64,000 nucleotides of DNA from assembly GCF_051912845.1 (NCBI RefSeq), contig NZ_JBNCBU010000001.1, forward strand, positions 1,054,001 through 1,118,000, given 5' to 3'. The notes below the pieces were generated by a model that saw only the letters and a list, made by a program, of their open reading frames with translations, was not told the origin of the DNA and did not search any database. The stretch is from Tsuneonella sediminis (GTDB lineage: Bacteria; Pseudomonadota; Alphaproteobacteria; Sphingomonadales; Sphingomonadaceae). The position numbers were made by a program, and so were the translations under genes. Below are positions 36,423-44,558 of this stretch, piece by piece (the stretch's first letter is position 1; every line of letters begins with the position of its first letter).

Positions 36423-36492
36423 GTCAGTGCACTCGCTTTCGCTTTTGTCGCGCTAGGTAAGCTGCGCCCGGTAAACCGGACGCAGCTGGAAG

Positions 36493-36669
36493 TCAGTCGA
36501 CGATTTCGACCATGTGGGGAAGCTTGGCGATCGCCCCGCGGACTTCGGGCGAATCCTCGACCTCGACCACGCGGTGCATCTTGCCAAGGCCCAGACCAAC
36601 CAGAATTTTCTTCTGGCTCTCCGGGCGACGGATCGGGCTGCCGATCTGCTTGAGCTTGATCTTCGCCAT
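36493..36669 (-). CDS. rpmD: 50S ribosomal protein L30
   Basis: This short gene of 58 residues lies between rpsE and rplO, the canonical place of L30. The product begins MAKIKLKQIGSPIRRPESQK and continues ILVGLGLGKMHRVVEVED, which is the L30 signature. It ends PHMVEIVD. The ATG follows the rpsE stop by 5 nt. Normal size for the bacterial protein. Confidence 0.97.
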   Translation of the reverse strand: MAKIKLKQIGSPIRRPESQKKILVGLGLGKMHRVVEVEDSPEVRGAIAKLPHMVEIVD

Positions 36670-36674
36670 CTCGA

Positions 36675-37460
36675 TTACTCCGTGATCGCGGCGGCGTCGG
36701 CTTCCGCCTCCGCCTCGCTCGCCCCGCCCCGACCGAGCAGGTCGGCGACCTTCTTGCCGCGGCGCTGGGCGACCGACTTCGGCGAAGTCTGGTCCTGCAG
36801 CGCGGCAAAGGTAGCGCGGATCATGTTGTAGGGGTTCGACGTGCCCACCGACTTGGTGACGACGTCGGCCACGCCCAGGCTCTCGAACACGGCGCGCATC
36901 GGACCACCGGCGATGATGCCGGTTCCCGCAGGCGCGCTGCGCACGGCGACCTTGCCCGCTCCGAAGCGGCCCTTGCCGTCGTGATGCAGGGTGCGGCCTT
37001 CCTTGAGCGGAACGCGGATCATCTTCTTCTTGGCGGAAGCAGTCGCCTTGGTGATGGCTTCGGGCACTTCGCGCGCCTTGCCATGACCGAAGCCGACCCG
37101 GCCCGAGCCGTCGCCCACGACAACCAGCGCCGCGAAGCCGAAGCGCTTGCCGCCCTTCACCGTCTTCGAAACGCGGTTGATGTGGACCAGCTTCTCGATG
37201 ATGCCGTCGTCTTCTTCCTCGCGCCGGTTGTCGCGGCGGTCGCCCCGGCCACGGCCACGGCCGCCACCTTCGCGGCCGCCCCGGCCACCGCGGTCGCCGC
37301 CACGGGCACCGCGGCCACGCGGCTGAACCGGATCGCCGCTTTCCTGGCTCTGCGTCTCGGCAGCTTCCGACGGGGTGTCGGCAATCGCCGGCTGCTCGAG
37401 CTTGACCGCGTTTTGGGTCTCTGCCGTCGCTTCGTTGGTGTTGTTTTCGTCAGCCATCAT
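36675..37460 (-). CDS. rpsE: 30S ribosomal protein S5 with long RGG-rich N-terminus
   Basis: The protein has 261 residues, against 167 in E. coli. The S5 core starts near residue 86 (IIEKLVHINRVSKTVKGGKR) and includes GHGKAREVPEAI and PAGTGIIAGG. The first 47 residues are acidic and Asn/Glu-rich. Residues 48-80 form an RGG-type stretch of Arg and Gly. S5 lines the mRNA entry site and affects translational accuracy; an RGG arm there could bind RNA, which is inference. The start shares one base with the rplR stop; a second ATG one codon later is also possible. Confidence 0.97.
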   Translation of the reverse strand: MMADENNTNEATAETQNAVKLEQPAIADTPSEAAETQSQESGDPVQPRGRGARGGDRGGRGGREGGGRGRGRGDRRDNRREEEDDGIIEKLVHINRVSKTVKGGKRFGFAALVVVGDGSGRVGFGHGKAREVPEAITKATASAKKKMIRVPLKEGRTLHHDGKGRFGAGKVAVRSAPAGTGIIAGGPMRAVFESLGVADVVTKSVGTSNPYNMIRATFAALQDQTSPKSVAQRRGKKVADLLGRGGASEAEAEADAAAITE

Positions 37461-37804
37461 CAGAACTCCAGCCCGCCTTCGCGGGCGGCGTCGGCCAACG
37501 CCTTGACGCGGCCGTGGAACAGGAAACCGCCGCGATCGAACACGACGGTGGAAACGCCGGCCTTCTTGGCGGCGGCGGCGATGTCCTTGCCCACCTGCGC
37601 GGCGGCATCGACGTTCGCACCGCTGGTCTTGCTGCCCAGCGTGCTCGCCGCGGCAACGGTCTTGCCGGCGGCGTCGTCGATGATCTGCGCGTAGATGTGC
37701 TTGCCGGTACGGTGCACCGACAGGCGGGGCCGATCGCCAGCACGCGACTTGATCGCGGTGCGCACGCGGCGGCGGCGGCGCTCGAAGAGGGAAAGCTTTG
37801 CCAT
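37460..37804 (-). CDS. rplR: 50S ribosomal protein L18
   Basis: This protein has 114 residues. RRRRVRTAIKSRAGDRPRLS and VHRTGKHIYAQIIDD are L18 segments, and the C-terminus is FDRGGFLFHGRVKALADAAR. L18 binds 5S rRNA together with L5. The ATG follows the rplF stop within 2 nt. Confidence 0.98.
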   Translation of the reverse strand: MAKLSLFERRRRRVRTAIKSRAGDRPRLSVHRTGKHIYAQIIDDAAGKTVAAASTLGSKTSGANVDAAAQVGKDIAAAAKKAGVSTVVFDRGGFLFHGRVKALADAAREGGLEF

Positions 37805-37805
37805 C

Positions 37806-38339
37806 TTACTTCTTCTTCCCTTCCTTGCGGAAGATGTACTCGCCGCGATAGGCGATGCCCTTGCCCTTGTAGGGTTCGGGTTTGCGCCAGCGGCGGATCT
37901 CTGCGGCGAACTGGCCCACGGCCTGCTTGTCGATGCCCGACACCTCGACCGTGGTCTGGTCCGGCGTCTTCACCTCGAGACCGTCGGGCACGTCGAGGTC
38001 GACGTCGTGCGAGTAGCCAAGCTGCAGCTTGAGCTTCTTGCCCTGCGCCTGCGCGCGGTAGCCGACGCCCTTGATGAGAAGCGTCTTGGTGAAGCCCTCG
38101 GTCACCCCTTCGACCAGGTTCGAAACCAGCGTACGCTGCATGCCCCAGAAGTTGCGGGCGGTCCGCGTGTCGTTGGCGGGCTTGATCGAGATCGCGCCGT
38201 CTTCGAGCGTGTAGGTCACGTTGTCCGACAGACCCATCGAAAGGGTGCCTTTGGGGCCCTTTACGGTGAGCGTGCCGTCGTTGATGTCGGCGGTGACCCC
38301 GCTGGGGATCACGACCGGCTTCTTGCCGATGCGGCTCAT
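37806..38339 (-). CDS. rplF: 50S ribosomal protein L6
   Basis: This protein has 177 residues of normal length. MSRIGKKPVVIPSGVTADIN, GPKGTLS and the C-terminal YKGKGIAYRGEYIFRKEGKK are diagnostic. L6 lies near the sarcin-ricin loop of the large subunit. It shares one base with the rpsH stop (TGATG type), a coupled junction. Confidence 0.98.
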   Translation of the reverse strand: MSRIGKKPVVIPSGVTADINDGTLTVKGPKGTLSMGLSDNVTYTLEDGAISIKPANDTRTARNFWGMQRTLVSNLVEGVTEGFTKTLLIKGVGYRAQAQGKKLKLQLGYSHDVDLDVPDGLEVKTPDQTTVEVSGIDKQAVGQFAAEIRRWRKPEPYKGKGIAYRGEYIFRKEGKKK

Positions 38340-38734
38340 CAGAACACCTCCGCCAGCACTTCGCCGCCGACGTTCTGCGAACGGGCTTCCGCATCGGAAA
38401 GCACGCCCTTCGGCGTCGAGACGATGGTGATGCCGAGGCCATTGCGCACCACCGGAAGTTCCTTCGAACCCGAGTAAACGCGGCGGCCAGGCTTGGAGAC
38501 GCGAGCCACGTGCTTGATCGCGGGCTCGCCTTCGAAATACTTCAGTTCGATCCGCAGCTGCGGGTGCTTGCCCGAAGCGTCGTCGCTGTAGCCACGGATG
38601 TAGCCTTCGCGCTGGAGCACTTCGAGAACGTTCGCACGCAGCTTGCTCGCCGGCGTCAGGACGGAATCCTTCTTCGCCTGCTGGCCGTTGCGGATGCGGG
38701 TGAGCATGTCACCCAGGGGATCGGTCATAGCCAT
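38339..38734 (-). CDS. rpsH: 30S ribosomal protein S8
   Basis: This protein has 131 residues. DPLGDMLTRIRNGQQAKKDS at the start and GLGITIVSTPKGVLSDAEAR near the end are S8 signatures. S8 is a primary 16S rRNA binder, and in E. coli it is the feedback regulator of the spc operon. A similar role here is inference. It follows rpsN by 11 nt. Confidence 0.98.
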   Translation of the reverse strand: MAMTDPLGDMLTRIRNGQQAKKDSVLTPASKLRANVLEVLQREGYIRGYSDDASGKHPQLRIELKYFEGEPAIKHVARVSKPGRRVYSGSKELPVVRNGLGITIVSTPKGVLSDAEARSQNVGGEVLAEVF

Positions 38735-38745
38735 CTGTCAGATCC

Positions 38746-39051
38746 TCACCAGCTCGACTTCGTGAGACCCGGGATCATGCCCTTGTTGCCAAGGTCCCGG
38801 AGCTCGACGCGGCAAAGGCCGAACTTGCGATAATAGCCGCGCGGGCGGCCGGTGGTGGAACAGCGGTTGCGGACCCTGGTCGGGTTCGCGTTACGCGGGA
38901 TTTCCGCCAGCTTCAGGCGCGCAATCAAGCGCTCGCCATCGTCCTTCGACTCGTCGTCGGCAATGGCCTTCAGCCGGGCGTACTTGCCCGCGTACTTCTT
39001 CACGAGCTTCTTGCGCCGCTCGTTCTTGTTGATGGAACTCAGTTTCGCCAT
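38746..39051 (-). CDS. rpsN: 30S ribosomal protein S14
   Basis: This 101-residue protein is the zinc-free long form: there is no CxxC pair, and the C-terminus reads RCSTTGRPRGYYRKFGLCR. S14 is in the head of the small subunit. It sits between rplE and rpsH, as usual in Proteobacteria. Confidence 0.98.
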   Translation of the reverse strand: MAKLSSINKNERRKKLVKKYAGKYARLKAIADDESKDDGERLIARLKLAEIPRNANPTRVRNRCSTTGRPRGYYRKFGLCRVELRDLGNKGMIPGLTKSSW

Positions 39052-39080
39052 GGACTTAAGCTCTCTTCCTCAATTCTTGG

Positions 39081-39671
39081 TCACGCCGCGGCCTGCTGCT
39101 CTTCAGCAGCATCTTCGCGGGGGAACGGGAAACCGAACAGGCGCAGCAGCTCGCGCGCCTCGTCGTCGGTCTTCGCGGTGGTTGTGACGATGATGTCCAT
39201 TCCCCGGACCTTCTCGATCTTGTCGTACGAGATTTCCGGAAAGATGATCTGCTCCTTCAGGCCCATCGCGTAATTGCCGCGCCCGTCGAAGCTCTTCGGG
39301 TTCAGACCGCGGAAGTCGCGAATGCGCGGCATGGCGATCGTCACCAGACGGTCGAGGAATTCGTACATCCGCTCGCGGCGAAGGGTCACCTTCGCACCGA
39401 TCGGCATGCCCTCGCGCAGCTTGAACTGGGCGATCGACTTCTTCGCCTTGGTGATCACCGGCTTCTGACCGGCGATGAGCGCCATTTCCTCGGCCGCGGT
39501 CTGGACCTTCTTCTTGTCCTGGCTCGCCTCGCCCACGCCCATGTTGAGCGTGATCTTCTCGATCCGGGGCACCTCGAGCGCGTTCTTGTAGCCAAACTTC
39601 TCCGTCATCGCCTTGGCGATCTCGGCTTCGTACTTGGCCTTTAGACGCGGCGTGTAGCTCTTGTCAGCCAT
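39081..39671 (-). CDS. rplE: 50S ribosomal protein L5
   Basis: This protein has 196 residues. EKITLNMGVGEASQDKK, KPVITKAKKSIAQFKLREG and GMDIIVTTTAKTDDEARELL are diagnostic. It binds 5S rRNA and contacts S13 in an intersubunit bridge. The C-terminal 15 residues (EDAAEEQQAAA type) form a short extra tail. The start overlaps the rplX stop by 8 nt. Confidence 0.98.
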   Translation of the reverse strand: MADKSYTPRLKAKYEAEIAKAMTEKFGYKNALEVPRIEKITLNMGVGEASQDKKKVQTAAEEMALIAGQKPVITKAKKSIAQFKLREGMPIGAKVTLRRERMYEFLDRLVTIAMPRIRDFRGLNPKSFDGRGNYAMGLKEQIIFPEISYDKIEKVRGMDIIVTTTAKTDDEARELLRLFGFPFPREDAAEEQQAAA

Positions 39672-39990
39672 CGATCGTCTCCCCGGACTTGACGGCGACG
39701 CGGACCTTGCGGCCGTCCTTGTTCGTCTCGAACCGGACGCGAGTCGGCTTGCCGTCCTTCGGATCGGCGAGCGCCACCTTCGAGATGTGCAGCGGCGCCG
39801 GCGTGCGGTCGATGCCGCCCTGCGGGTTCGTCTGCGTGGGCTTGCGGTGACGGACGATCACGTTGATCCCGTCAACGAGAACCTTGCCGTCCTTCGGCAT
39901 CACGGCCTGGACGGTGCCGGTGCGGCCCTTGTCCTTGCCCGAGAGCACGACGACGCTGTCGCCCTTCTTGATCTTGGCGGCGGCCATCAC
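39664..39990 (-). CDS. rplX: 50S ribosomal protein L24
   Basis: This protein of 108 residues carries the KOW motif (KIKKGDSVVVLSGKDKGRTG) at the N-terminus. L24 initiates assembly of the large subunit and lies near the exit tunnel. Two ATG codons in a row allow a start at 39990 or 39987. The first overlaps the rplN stop (ATGA) and is preferred. Confidence 0.98.
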   Translation of the reverse strand: MMAAAKIKKGDSVVVLSGKDKGRTGTVQAVMPKDGKVLVDGINVIVRHRKPTQTNPQGGIDRTPAPLHISKVALADPKDGKPTRVRFETNKDGRKVRVAVKSGETIDG

Positions 39991-40355
39991 AGCACCTCCG
40001 GAGCGAGGCTGATGATCTTCATGAAGCCGCGACCGCGCAGTTCGCGCACGACGGGGCCGAAGATTCGGGTGCCGATCGGCTCCTCATTCTTGTTCACTAG
40101 CACCGCGGCATTGCTGTCGAAGCGGATCACGCTGCCGTCGGGACGGCGCACGTCCTTCTTGGTGCGCACGATCACCGCGCGGTGAACGTCGCCCTTCTTG
40201 ACGCGGGTGCGCGGCTGCGCCTCCTTGACGGACACGACGATGACGTCGCCGACGCCGGCAGTCCGGCGCTTGGAGCCGCCCAGTACCTTGATGCACTGGA
40301 CGCGCTTGGCGCCGCTGTTGTCCGCGACGTCGAGATTGGATTGCATCTGGATCAT
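39987..40355 (-). CDS. rplN: 50S ribosomal protein L14
   Basis: This 122-residue protein has the fixed length of bacterial L14. MIQMQSNLDVADNSGAKRVQ and RPDGSVIRFDSNAAVL are diagnostic. L14 forms an intersubunit bridge and is the binding site of the silencing factor RsfS. It follows rpsQ after 59 nt and overlaps rplX by 4 nt. Confidence 0.98.
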   Translation of the reverse strand: MIQMQSNLDVADNSGAKRVQCIKVLGGSKRRTAGVGDVIVVSVKEAQPRTRVKKGDVHRAVIVRTKKDVRRPDGSVIRFDSNAAVLVNKNEEPIGTRIFGPVVRELRGRGFMKIISLAPEVL

Positions 40356-40414
40356 CGATCCGGTTCCTTCTCGTTCGGCTTGCCGGAACCAGTCCGGCAG
40401 TTCCTCAGTCTAAA

Positions 40415-40705
40415 TCAGTTGCTCGCGGCTTCGACGTCGAGGTCGGCTTCCACCGCCTGCACGCCGCCCGCCACGACCCTGTCCTTCACGGCCCAGGTCT
40501 TGGTCTTCGAGATCGGGCGGGTCTCCTCGATCCGCACGACGTCGCCCGGATGGTACTCGTTGCCCTCGTCGTGGGCGTGGTACTTCTTCGAACGACGGAT
40601 GATCTTGCCGTAGAGCGGGTGCTTCACCTTGCGCTCGACCAGCACGGTCACGGTCTTGTCGGTCTTGTCGGAAACGACCGTCCCGGTGAGGATACGCTTG
40701 GGCAT
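40415..40705 (-). CDS. rpsQ: 30S ribosomal protein S17
   Basis: This protein has 96 residues from the ATG at 40705. MPKRILTGTVVSDKTDKTVT followed by VLVERKVKHPLYGKIIRRSK is the S17 start. The C-terminal 20 residues (GGVQAVEADLDVEAASN) are an acidic extension compared with E. coli S17 (84 residues). S17 is a primary 16S rRNA binder. The longer open frame upstream covers rpmC and is not used. Confidence 0.97.
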   Translation of the reverse strand: MPKRILTGTVVSDKTDKTVTVLVERKVKHPLYGKIIRRSKKYHAHDEGNEYHPGDVVRIEETRPISKTKTWAVKDRVVAGGVQAVEADLDVEAASN

Positions 40706-40716
40706 ATCTCTAATCC

Positions 40717-40971
40717 TTACTTCGCTTCGGCCGAGCGGGTGCGCTCGTTCTGCAGCGTCTTGATGCGGGCGATGTCGCGACGCACCTCGCGGATGCGCGC
40801 GGGGCGCTCCAGCTGGTTGGTCGCGGCCTGGAACCGCAGGTTGAACGCCTCGCGCTTGAGGTCGACGAGCTGCTCGGAGAGCTGGTCGTCGGTCTTGGTG
40901 CGCATGTCGGCGGCCTTGGCGTTGCCGGCGTCGGCCTTGGCGGGCTTCTTGGTTGCGGCCTTTGCCATCAT
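40717..40971 (-). CDS. rpmC: 50S ribosomal protein L29
   Basis: This protein has 84 residues. The L29 core (DQLSEQLVDLKREAFNLRFQ, then RIREVRRDIARIKTL) is preceded by a basic Ala/Lys extension of about 22 residues (MAKAATKKPAKADAGNAKAA). L29 is at the tunnel exit, next to L23, near the trigger factor/SRP docking site. The start overlaps the rplP stop (ATGA at 40968-40971); a second ATG one codon later is possible. Confidence 0.96.
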   Translation of the reverse strand: MMAKAATKKPAKADAGNAKAADMRTKTDDQLSEQLVDLKREAFNLRFQAATNQLERPARIREVRRDIARIKTLQNERTRSAEAK

Positions 40972-41402
40972 TCGGCTCCCAGGTGGCTGGTGTCGCCCAG
41001 GCGGGCAACGACCTTGGTCTTGATCGGCAGCTTCATGGCCGCGCGGCTGAACGCCTCGGCAGCGAGCGGACCAGGAACGCCGTCGAGCTCGAACAGGATC
41101 CGGCCCGGCTTCACGCGCGCGGCCCAGTACTCGATCGAACCCTTGCCCTTGCCCTGGCGAACCTCGGCCGGCTTCTTCGACACCGGCACGTCGGGGAACA
41201 CGCGGATCCACAAGCGCCCCTGGCGCTTGATGTGGCGCGTGATCGCACGGCGAGCGGCTTCGATCTGGCGAGCGGTGACCCGCTCGGGCTCGAGCGCCTT
41301 CAGTCCGTAGGAACCGAAGTTCAGGTCGGTACCGCCCTTCGCTTCGCCCTTGATCCGGCCCTTGAAGGCCTTGCGGAACTTGGTCTTTTTCGGTTGCAGC
41401 AT
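40968..41402 (-). CDS. rplP: 50S ribosomal protein L16
   Basis: This protein has 144 residues. MLQPKKTKFRKAFKGRIKGE, FGSYGLKALEPERVTARQIE and RIFPDVPVSKKPAEVRQGKG are diagnostic. L16 organises the A-site region of the large subunit. It lies 15 nt after rpsC and is coupled to rpmC. Confidence 0.98.
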   Translation of the reverse strand: MLQPKKTKFRKAFKGRIKGEAKGGTDLNFGSYGLKALEPERVTARQIEAARRAITRHIKRQGRLWIRVFPDVPVSKKPAEVRQGKGKGSIEYWAARVKPGRILFELDGVPGPLAAEAFSRAAMKLPIKTKVVARLGDTSHLGAE

Positions 41403-41417
41403 TGTCTTAGCTCACCC

Positions 41418-42122
41418 TTAGCGGCGGTCGCCGGCGGGACGGACGCCCGAAGTTTGGGCCTCCATCATGAGCCGGTCCTGCGCGGTCGGATCGTGGCCGA
41501 GAATCTCGCCCTTGAAGATCCACACCTTGATGCCGATCACGCCGTAGGCGGTCAGCGCCTCGGCCTCGGCATAGTCGACGTTCGCGCGCAGCGTGTGCAG
41601 CGGAACGCGGCCCTCGCGGTACTGCTCGACGCGAGCGATCTCGGCGCCGCCGAGCCGGCCACCGCACATCACCTTGATGCCCTCTGCACCCAGGCGCATG
41701 GCGGACTGCATCGCGCGCTTCATCGCCCGGCGGAACGCCACGCGGCGGACCAGCTGGTCGGCAATGCCCTGGGCGACGAGCTTGGCGTCGATTTCCGGCT
41801 TGCGGATCTCGACGATGTTCAGCTTCACCTCGCTCTCGGTCATCGTCGCGAGCTTGGCGCGAAGCTTCTCGATGTCGGCGCCCTTCTTGCCGATGATGAC
41901 GCCCGGACGGGCGGCATAGATCGACACGCGGCACAGCTTCGCCGGGCGCTCGATTACGACCTTGGAGATCGCCGCCTGCGGCAGGTTATCGACGATGTAC
42001 TTGCGGATCTCGATGTCCTCGCTGAGCAGCTTGGCATAGTCGCGCCCTTCGGCGTACCAGCGGCTGTCCCAGGTCCGGTTGATCTGCAGGCGCAGGCCGA
42101 TCGGGTTGCTCTTGTGACCCAT
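41418..42122 (-). CDS. rpsC: 30S ribosomal protein S3
   Basis: This protein has 234 residues. MGHKSNPIGLRLQINRTWDS is the conserved start. The KH domain contains PGVIIGKKGADIEKL, and the C-terminal domain contains GRLGGAEIARVEQYREGRVP. S3 binds mRNA at the entry channel and has helicase-like activity with S4 and S5. 3 nt follow the rplV stop. Confidence 0.98.
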   Translation of the reverse strand: MGHKSNPIGLRLQINRTWDSRWYAEGRDYAKLLSEDIEIRKYIVDNLPQAAISKVVIERPAKLCRVSIYAARPGVIIGKKGADIEKLRAKLATMTESEVKLNIVEIRKPEIDAKLVAQGIADQLVRRVAFRRAMKRAMQSAMRLGAEGIKVMCGGRLGGAEIARVEQYREGRVPLHTLRANVDYAEAEALTAYGVIGIKVWIFKGEILGHDPTAQDRLMMEAQTSGVRPAGDRR

Positions 42123-42125
42123 GAC

Positions 42126-42503
42126 TTAGGCCTCCTCGCTTTCGCGAACCACGATCCGCAGCCGGCTGAACGGCTTGAGGATGCGGGTCGATTTGCCGCG
42201 ACCACGCGTGTGGAAGCGCTTCATGGTAACCGACTTGCCGACCGACGCCTCGGCGACGACGAGCGCGTCGACGTCGAGGTTGTGGTTGTTCTCGGCGTTG
42301 GCGATCGCGCTCGCGAGCACCTTCGATGCGTCGCGGGCCATCGCCTTCTTCGAGAAGGCGAGGATGTTCATCGCCTCTTCGGCCTTCTTGCCGCGGATCA
42401 GGCCGGCAACGAGGTTGAGCTTCTGCGCCGAACCACGGATCGTGGTGCCGACGGCCAGCGCCTCGTTGTCGCCCACGCGGCGGGGAGCTTTTGCCTTGCC
42501 CAT
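42126..42503 (-). CDS. rplV: 50S ribosomal protein L22
   Basis: This protein has 125 residues. RVGDNEALAVGTTIRGSAQK and LNLVAGLIRGKKAEEAMNIL are diagnostic, with the tunnel-lining loop near the C-terminus (RFHTRGRGKSTRILKP). L22 lines the nascent-chain tunnel together with L4. The start shares one base with the rpsS stop. Confidence 0.98.
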   Translation of the reverse strand: MGKAKAPRRVGDNEALAVGTTIRGSAQKLNLVAGLIRGKKAEEAMNILAFSKKAMARDASKVLASAIANAENNHNLDVDALVVAEASVGKSVTMKRFHTRGRGKSTRILKPFSRLRIVVRESEEA

Positions 42504-42778
42504 CAGCGCTTGCCCTTCTTGTCGGCGGCGTGGCCCGGGAAGCTGCGCGTGGGCGCGAATTCGCCGAGCTTGTGGCCGACCATGTCTTCGTTGACGGAGA
42601 CCGGAATGAACTTCTGGCCGTTGTAGACGCTGAACGTGAGGCCCACGAACTGCGGCAGGATCGTCGAGCGCCGCGACCAGGTCTTGATCGCACCGCGCGC
42701 GTTCTTCTCCTGCGCGTCCTCGGCCTTCTTCAGCAGGTGGAGGTCGACGAACGGACCTTTCCAGACGGAACGAGCCAT
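42503..42778 (-). CDS. rpsS: 30S ribosomal protein S19
   Basis: This 91-residue protein begins MARSVWKGPFVDLHLLKKAE and contains WSRRSTILPQFVGLTFSVYN, the S19 signature, with GHKLGEFAPTRSFPGHAADK near the end. It is in the head of the small subunit, next to S13. 5 nt follow rplB. Confidence 0.98.
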   Translation of the reverse strand: MARSVWKGPFVDLHLLKKAEDAQEKNARGAIKTWSRRSTILPQFVGLTFSVYNGQKFIPVSVNEDMVGHKLGEFAPTRSFPGHAADKKGKR

Positions 42779-42783
42779 CTCGA

Positions 42784-43620
42784 TTACCTCTTCTTCTTGG
42801 CGTGACGCGAACGGATGATCATCTTGTCCGTCGCCTTGTTATGGCGGGTGCGGGCACCCTTGGTCGGCTTGCCCCACGGGGTAACCGGGTGGCGGCCGCC
42901 CGAGGTGCGGCCTTCACCGCCGCCGTGCGGGTGATCGACCGGGTTCTTCGCGACGCCACGGGTCAGCGGACGCTTGCCCTTCCAGCGAGTGCGGCCGGCC
43001 TTGGCGAAGTTCTGGTTCTGGTTGTCGGGGTTCGACACCGCGCCCACGGTGCCCATGCAGTCGGCGCGCAGGTAACGCTGCTCGCCGCTGTTGAGCCGCA
43101 CGATCACCATGCCGCGGTCGCGACCGACGATCTGGACGTAGGTGCCCGCCGAACGGGCGATCTGGCCGCCCTTGCCCGGCTTCATCTCGACGTTGTGGCA
43201 GATCGTGCCGACCGGCATCTGGCCGAGCAGCATCGCGTTGCCAGGCTTGGTGTCGACCTTCTCGCCCGCGACGACCTGATCGCCGACCGCGAGACGCTGG
43301 GGCGCGAGGATGTAGGCGAGTTCGCCGTCCTCGTATTTCACCAGCGCGATGAAGGCGGTCCGGTTGGGATCGTACTCCATGCGCTCGACGGTGGCCGGCA
43401 TGTCCCACTTGCGACGCTTGAAGTCGATGTAGCGGTACTTCTGCTTGTGGCCGCCGGCGATCCCGCGCGAGGTCACGTGGCCCTTGTTGTTGCGCCCGCC
43501 GGTCTTGCGCTTGCCTTCGGTAAGCGCCTTGACCGGCTTGCCCTTGTGAAGGGCGGACTTGTCGACCAGGATCAGGCCGCGACGGGCCGGACTGGTCGGC
43601 TTGTAATTCTTGAGTGCCAT
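42784..43620 (-). CDS. rplB: 50S ribosomal protein L2
   Basis: This protein has 278 residues of standard length. MALKNYKPTSPARRGLILVD at the start, GRNNKGHVTSRGIAGGHKQ, and the C-terminal NPVDHPHGGGEGRTSGGRHP contain the histidine-bearing peptidyl-transferase-proximal loop. L2 is required for subunit joining. It lies 4 nt after rplW. Confidence 0.98.
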   Translation of the reverse strand: MALKNYKPTSPARRGLILVDKSALHKGKPVKALTEGKRKTGGRNNKGHVTSRGIAGGHKQKYRYIDFKRRKWDMPATVERMEYDPNRTAFIALVKYEDGELAYILAPQRLAVGDQVVAGEKVDTKPGNAMLLGQMPVGTICHNVEMKPGKGGQIARSAGTYVQIVGRDRGMVIVRLNSGEQRYLRADCMGTVGAVSNPDNQNQNFAKAGRTRWKGKRPLTRGVAKNPVDHPHGGGEGRTSGGRHPVTPWGKPTKGARTRHNKATDKMIIRSRHAKKKR

Positions 43621-43624
43621 GGCC

Positions 43625-43939
43625 TCAGATCCCGCTCGTGACGTCGATCGAGTCCTGGCCCTCGGCCAGCGTCACGATCGCCTTCTTCATGTCGGTGCGC
43701 GTGTAGGGCTTGCCCTTCCAGCGCTTCGTCTTGCCCTTGACGACGATGGTGTTCACCTTCGCCACCTTGCGATCGTAGATGGCCTCGACGGCCTCCTTGA
43801 TCTGGCTCTTCGTCGCGTCGCCCGCGACCTTGAACACAACCGCGTTGTGCTCGCTCGCCAGGGTCGACTTTTCGGTGATGTGGGGGGCGACGATCACGTC
43901 GTAGTGACGCGCGTCGACCGCCTTTGCAGACTTAGCCAT
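43625..43939 (-). CDS. rplW: 50S ribosomal protein L23
   Basis: This protein has 104 residues. VDARHYDVIVAPHITEKST and the extended loop VVKGKTKRWKGKPYTRTD are diagnostic. L23 is the docking site for trigger factor and SRP at the tunnel exit. The start overlaps rplD by 8 nt. Confidence 0.98.
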   Translation of the reverse strand: MAKSAKAVDARHYDVIVAPHITEKSTLASEHNAVVFKVAGDATKSQIKEAVEAIYDRKVAKVNTIVVKGKTKRWKGKPYTRTDMKKAIVTLAEGQDSIDVTSGI

Positions 43940-44555
43940 TGAAGCGCGCCTCCAGTTTCTCGACCGCGGCCTTGGTGAGGACCAGCGTGTCGTGCTTCAG
44001 GATGTCGTAGACGTTCGCGCCCACGGCCGGCAGGACGTTGACGCCCGGCAGGTTGCCCGCAGCCTTCGCGAACGAACCCTCGACCGCGTCGCCGTCGATC
44101 ACCAGGACCTTGCCGCTCCAGCCGTTCTTGCCGAACTGGGTGGCGAGGGCCTTGGTCTTGGCATCCTTGAGCTCGAGGCTGTCGACGATCACGAGACCGT
44201 CCTTGGCCTTGCTCGAGAGCGCCATCTTCATGCCGAGAGCACGGATCTTCTTGTTCAGCGAGATGTTGAAGTCGCGCTTCTTGGCACCGTGCGCCTTGCC
44301 GCCGCCGATGAAGATCGGGGCAGCGCGATCGCCGTGGCGAGCCGTGCCGCCACCCTTCTGGCGGCCGAACTTCTTGCCGGTACGCGCAACGTCGCTGCGC
44401 TCGCGGGTCGGACGCCCGGTCGCGCGGCGATTCCACAGCTGCCAGGTGACGACGCGGTGCAGGATGTCCTGCCGCGGCTCCACGCCGAAGACGGCATCGT
44501 TCAGCTCGATGTCGCCCGAGGCCTTGCCGTCGAGTTTCTGGACCTTCACCTTCAC
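43932..44555 (-). CDS. rplD: 50S ribosomal protein L4
   Basis: This protein has 207 residues. The tunnel loop TRERSDVARTGKKFGRQKGG, then GTARHGDRAAPIFIGGGKAH, is the L4 signature, and the globular part ends YDILKHDTLVLTKAAVEKLE. In E. coli L4 represses the S10 operon through its leader. Here the first gene, rpsJ, has its own leader, so similar control is possible but not shown. 3 nt follow rplC. Confidence 0.98.
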   Translation of the reverse strand: MKVKVQKLDGKASGDIELNDAVFGVEPRQDILHRVVTWQLWNRRATGRPTRERSDVARTGKKFGRQKGGGTARHGDRAAPIFIGGGKAHGAKKRDFNISLNKKIRALGMKMALSSKAKDGLVIVDSLELKDAKTKALATQFGKNGWSGKVLVIDGDAVEGSFAKAAGNLPGVNVLPAVGANVYDILKHDTLVLTKAAVEKLEARFNG

Positions 44556-44558
44556 GGA

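Noticed and set aside
40953..42626. Open frame of 557 codons on the plus strand opposite rpmC-rplP-rpsC-rplV
   Set aside because: It crosses several well-identified ribosomal genes in antisense and has no recognisable domain.
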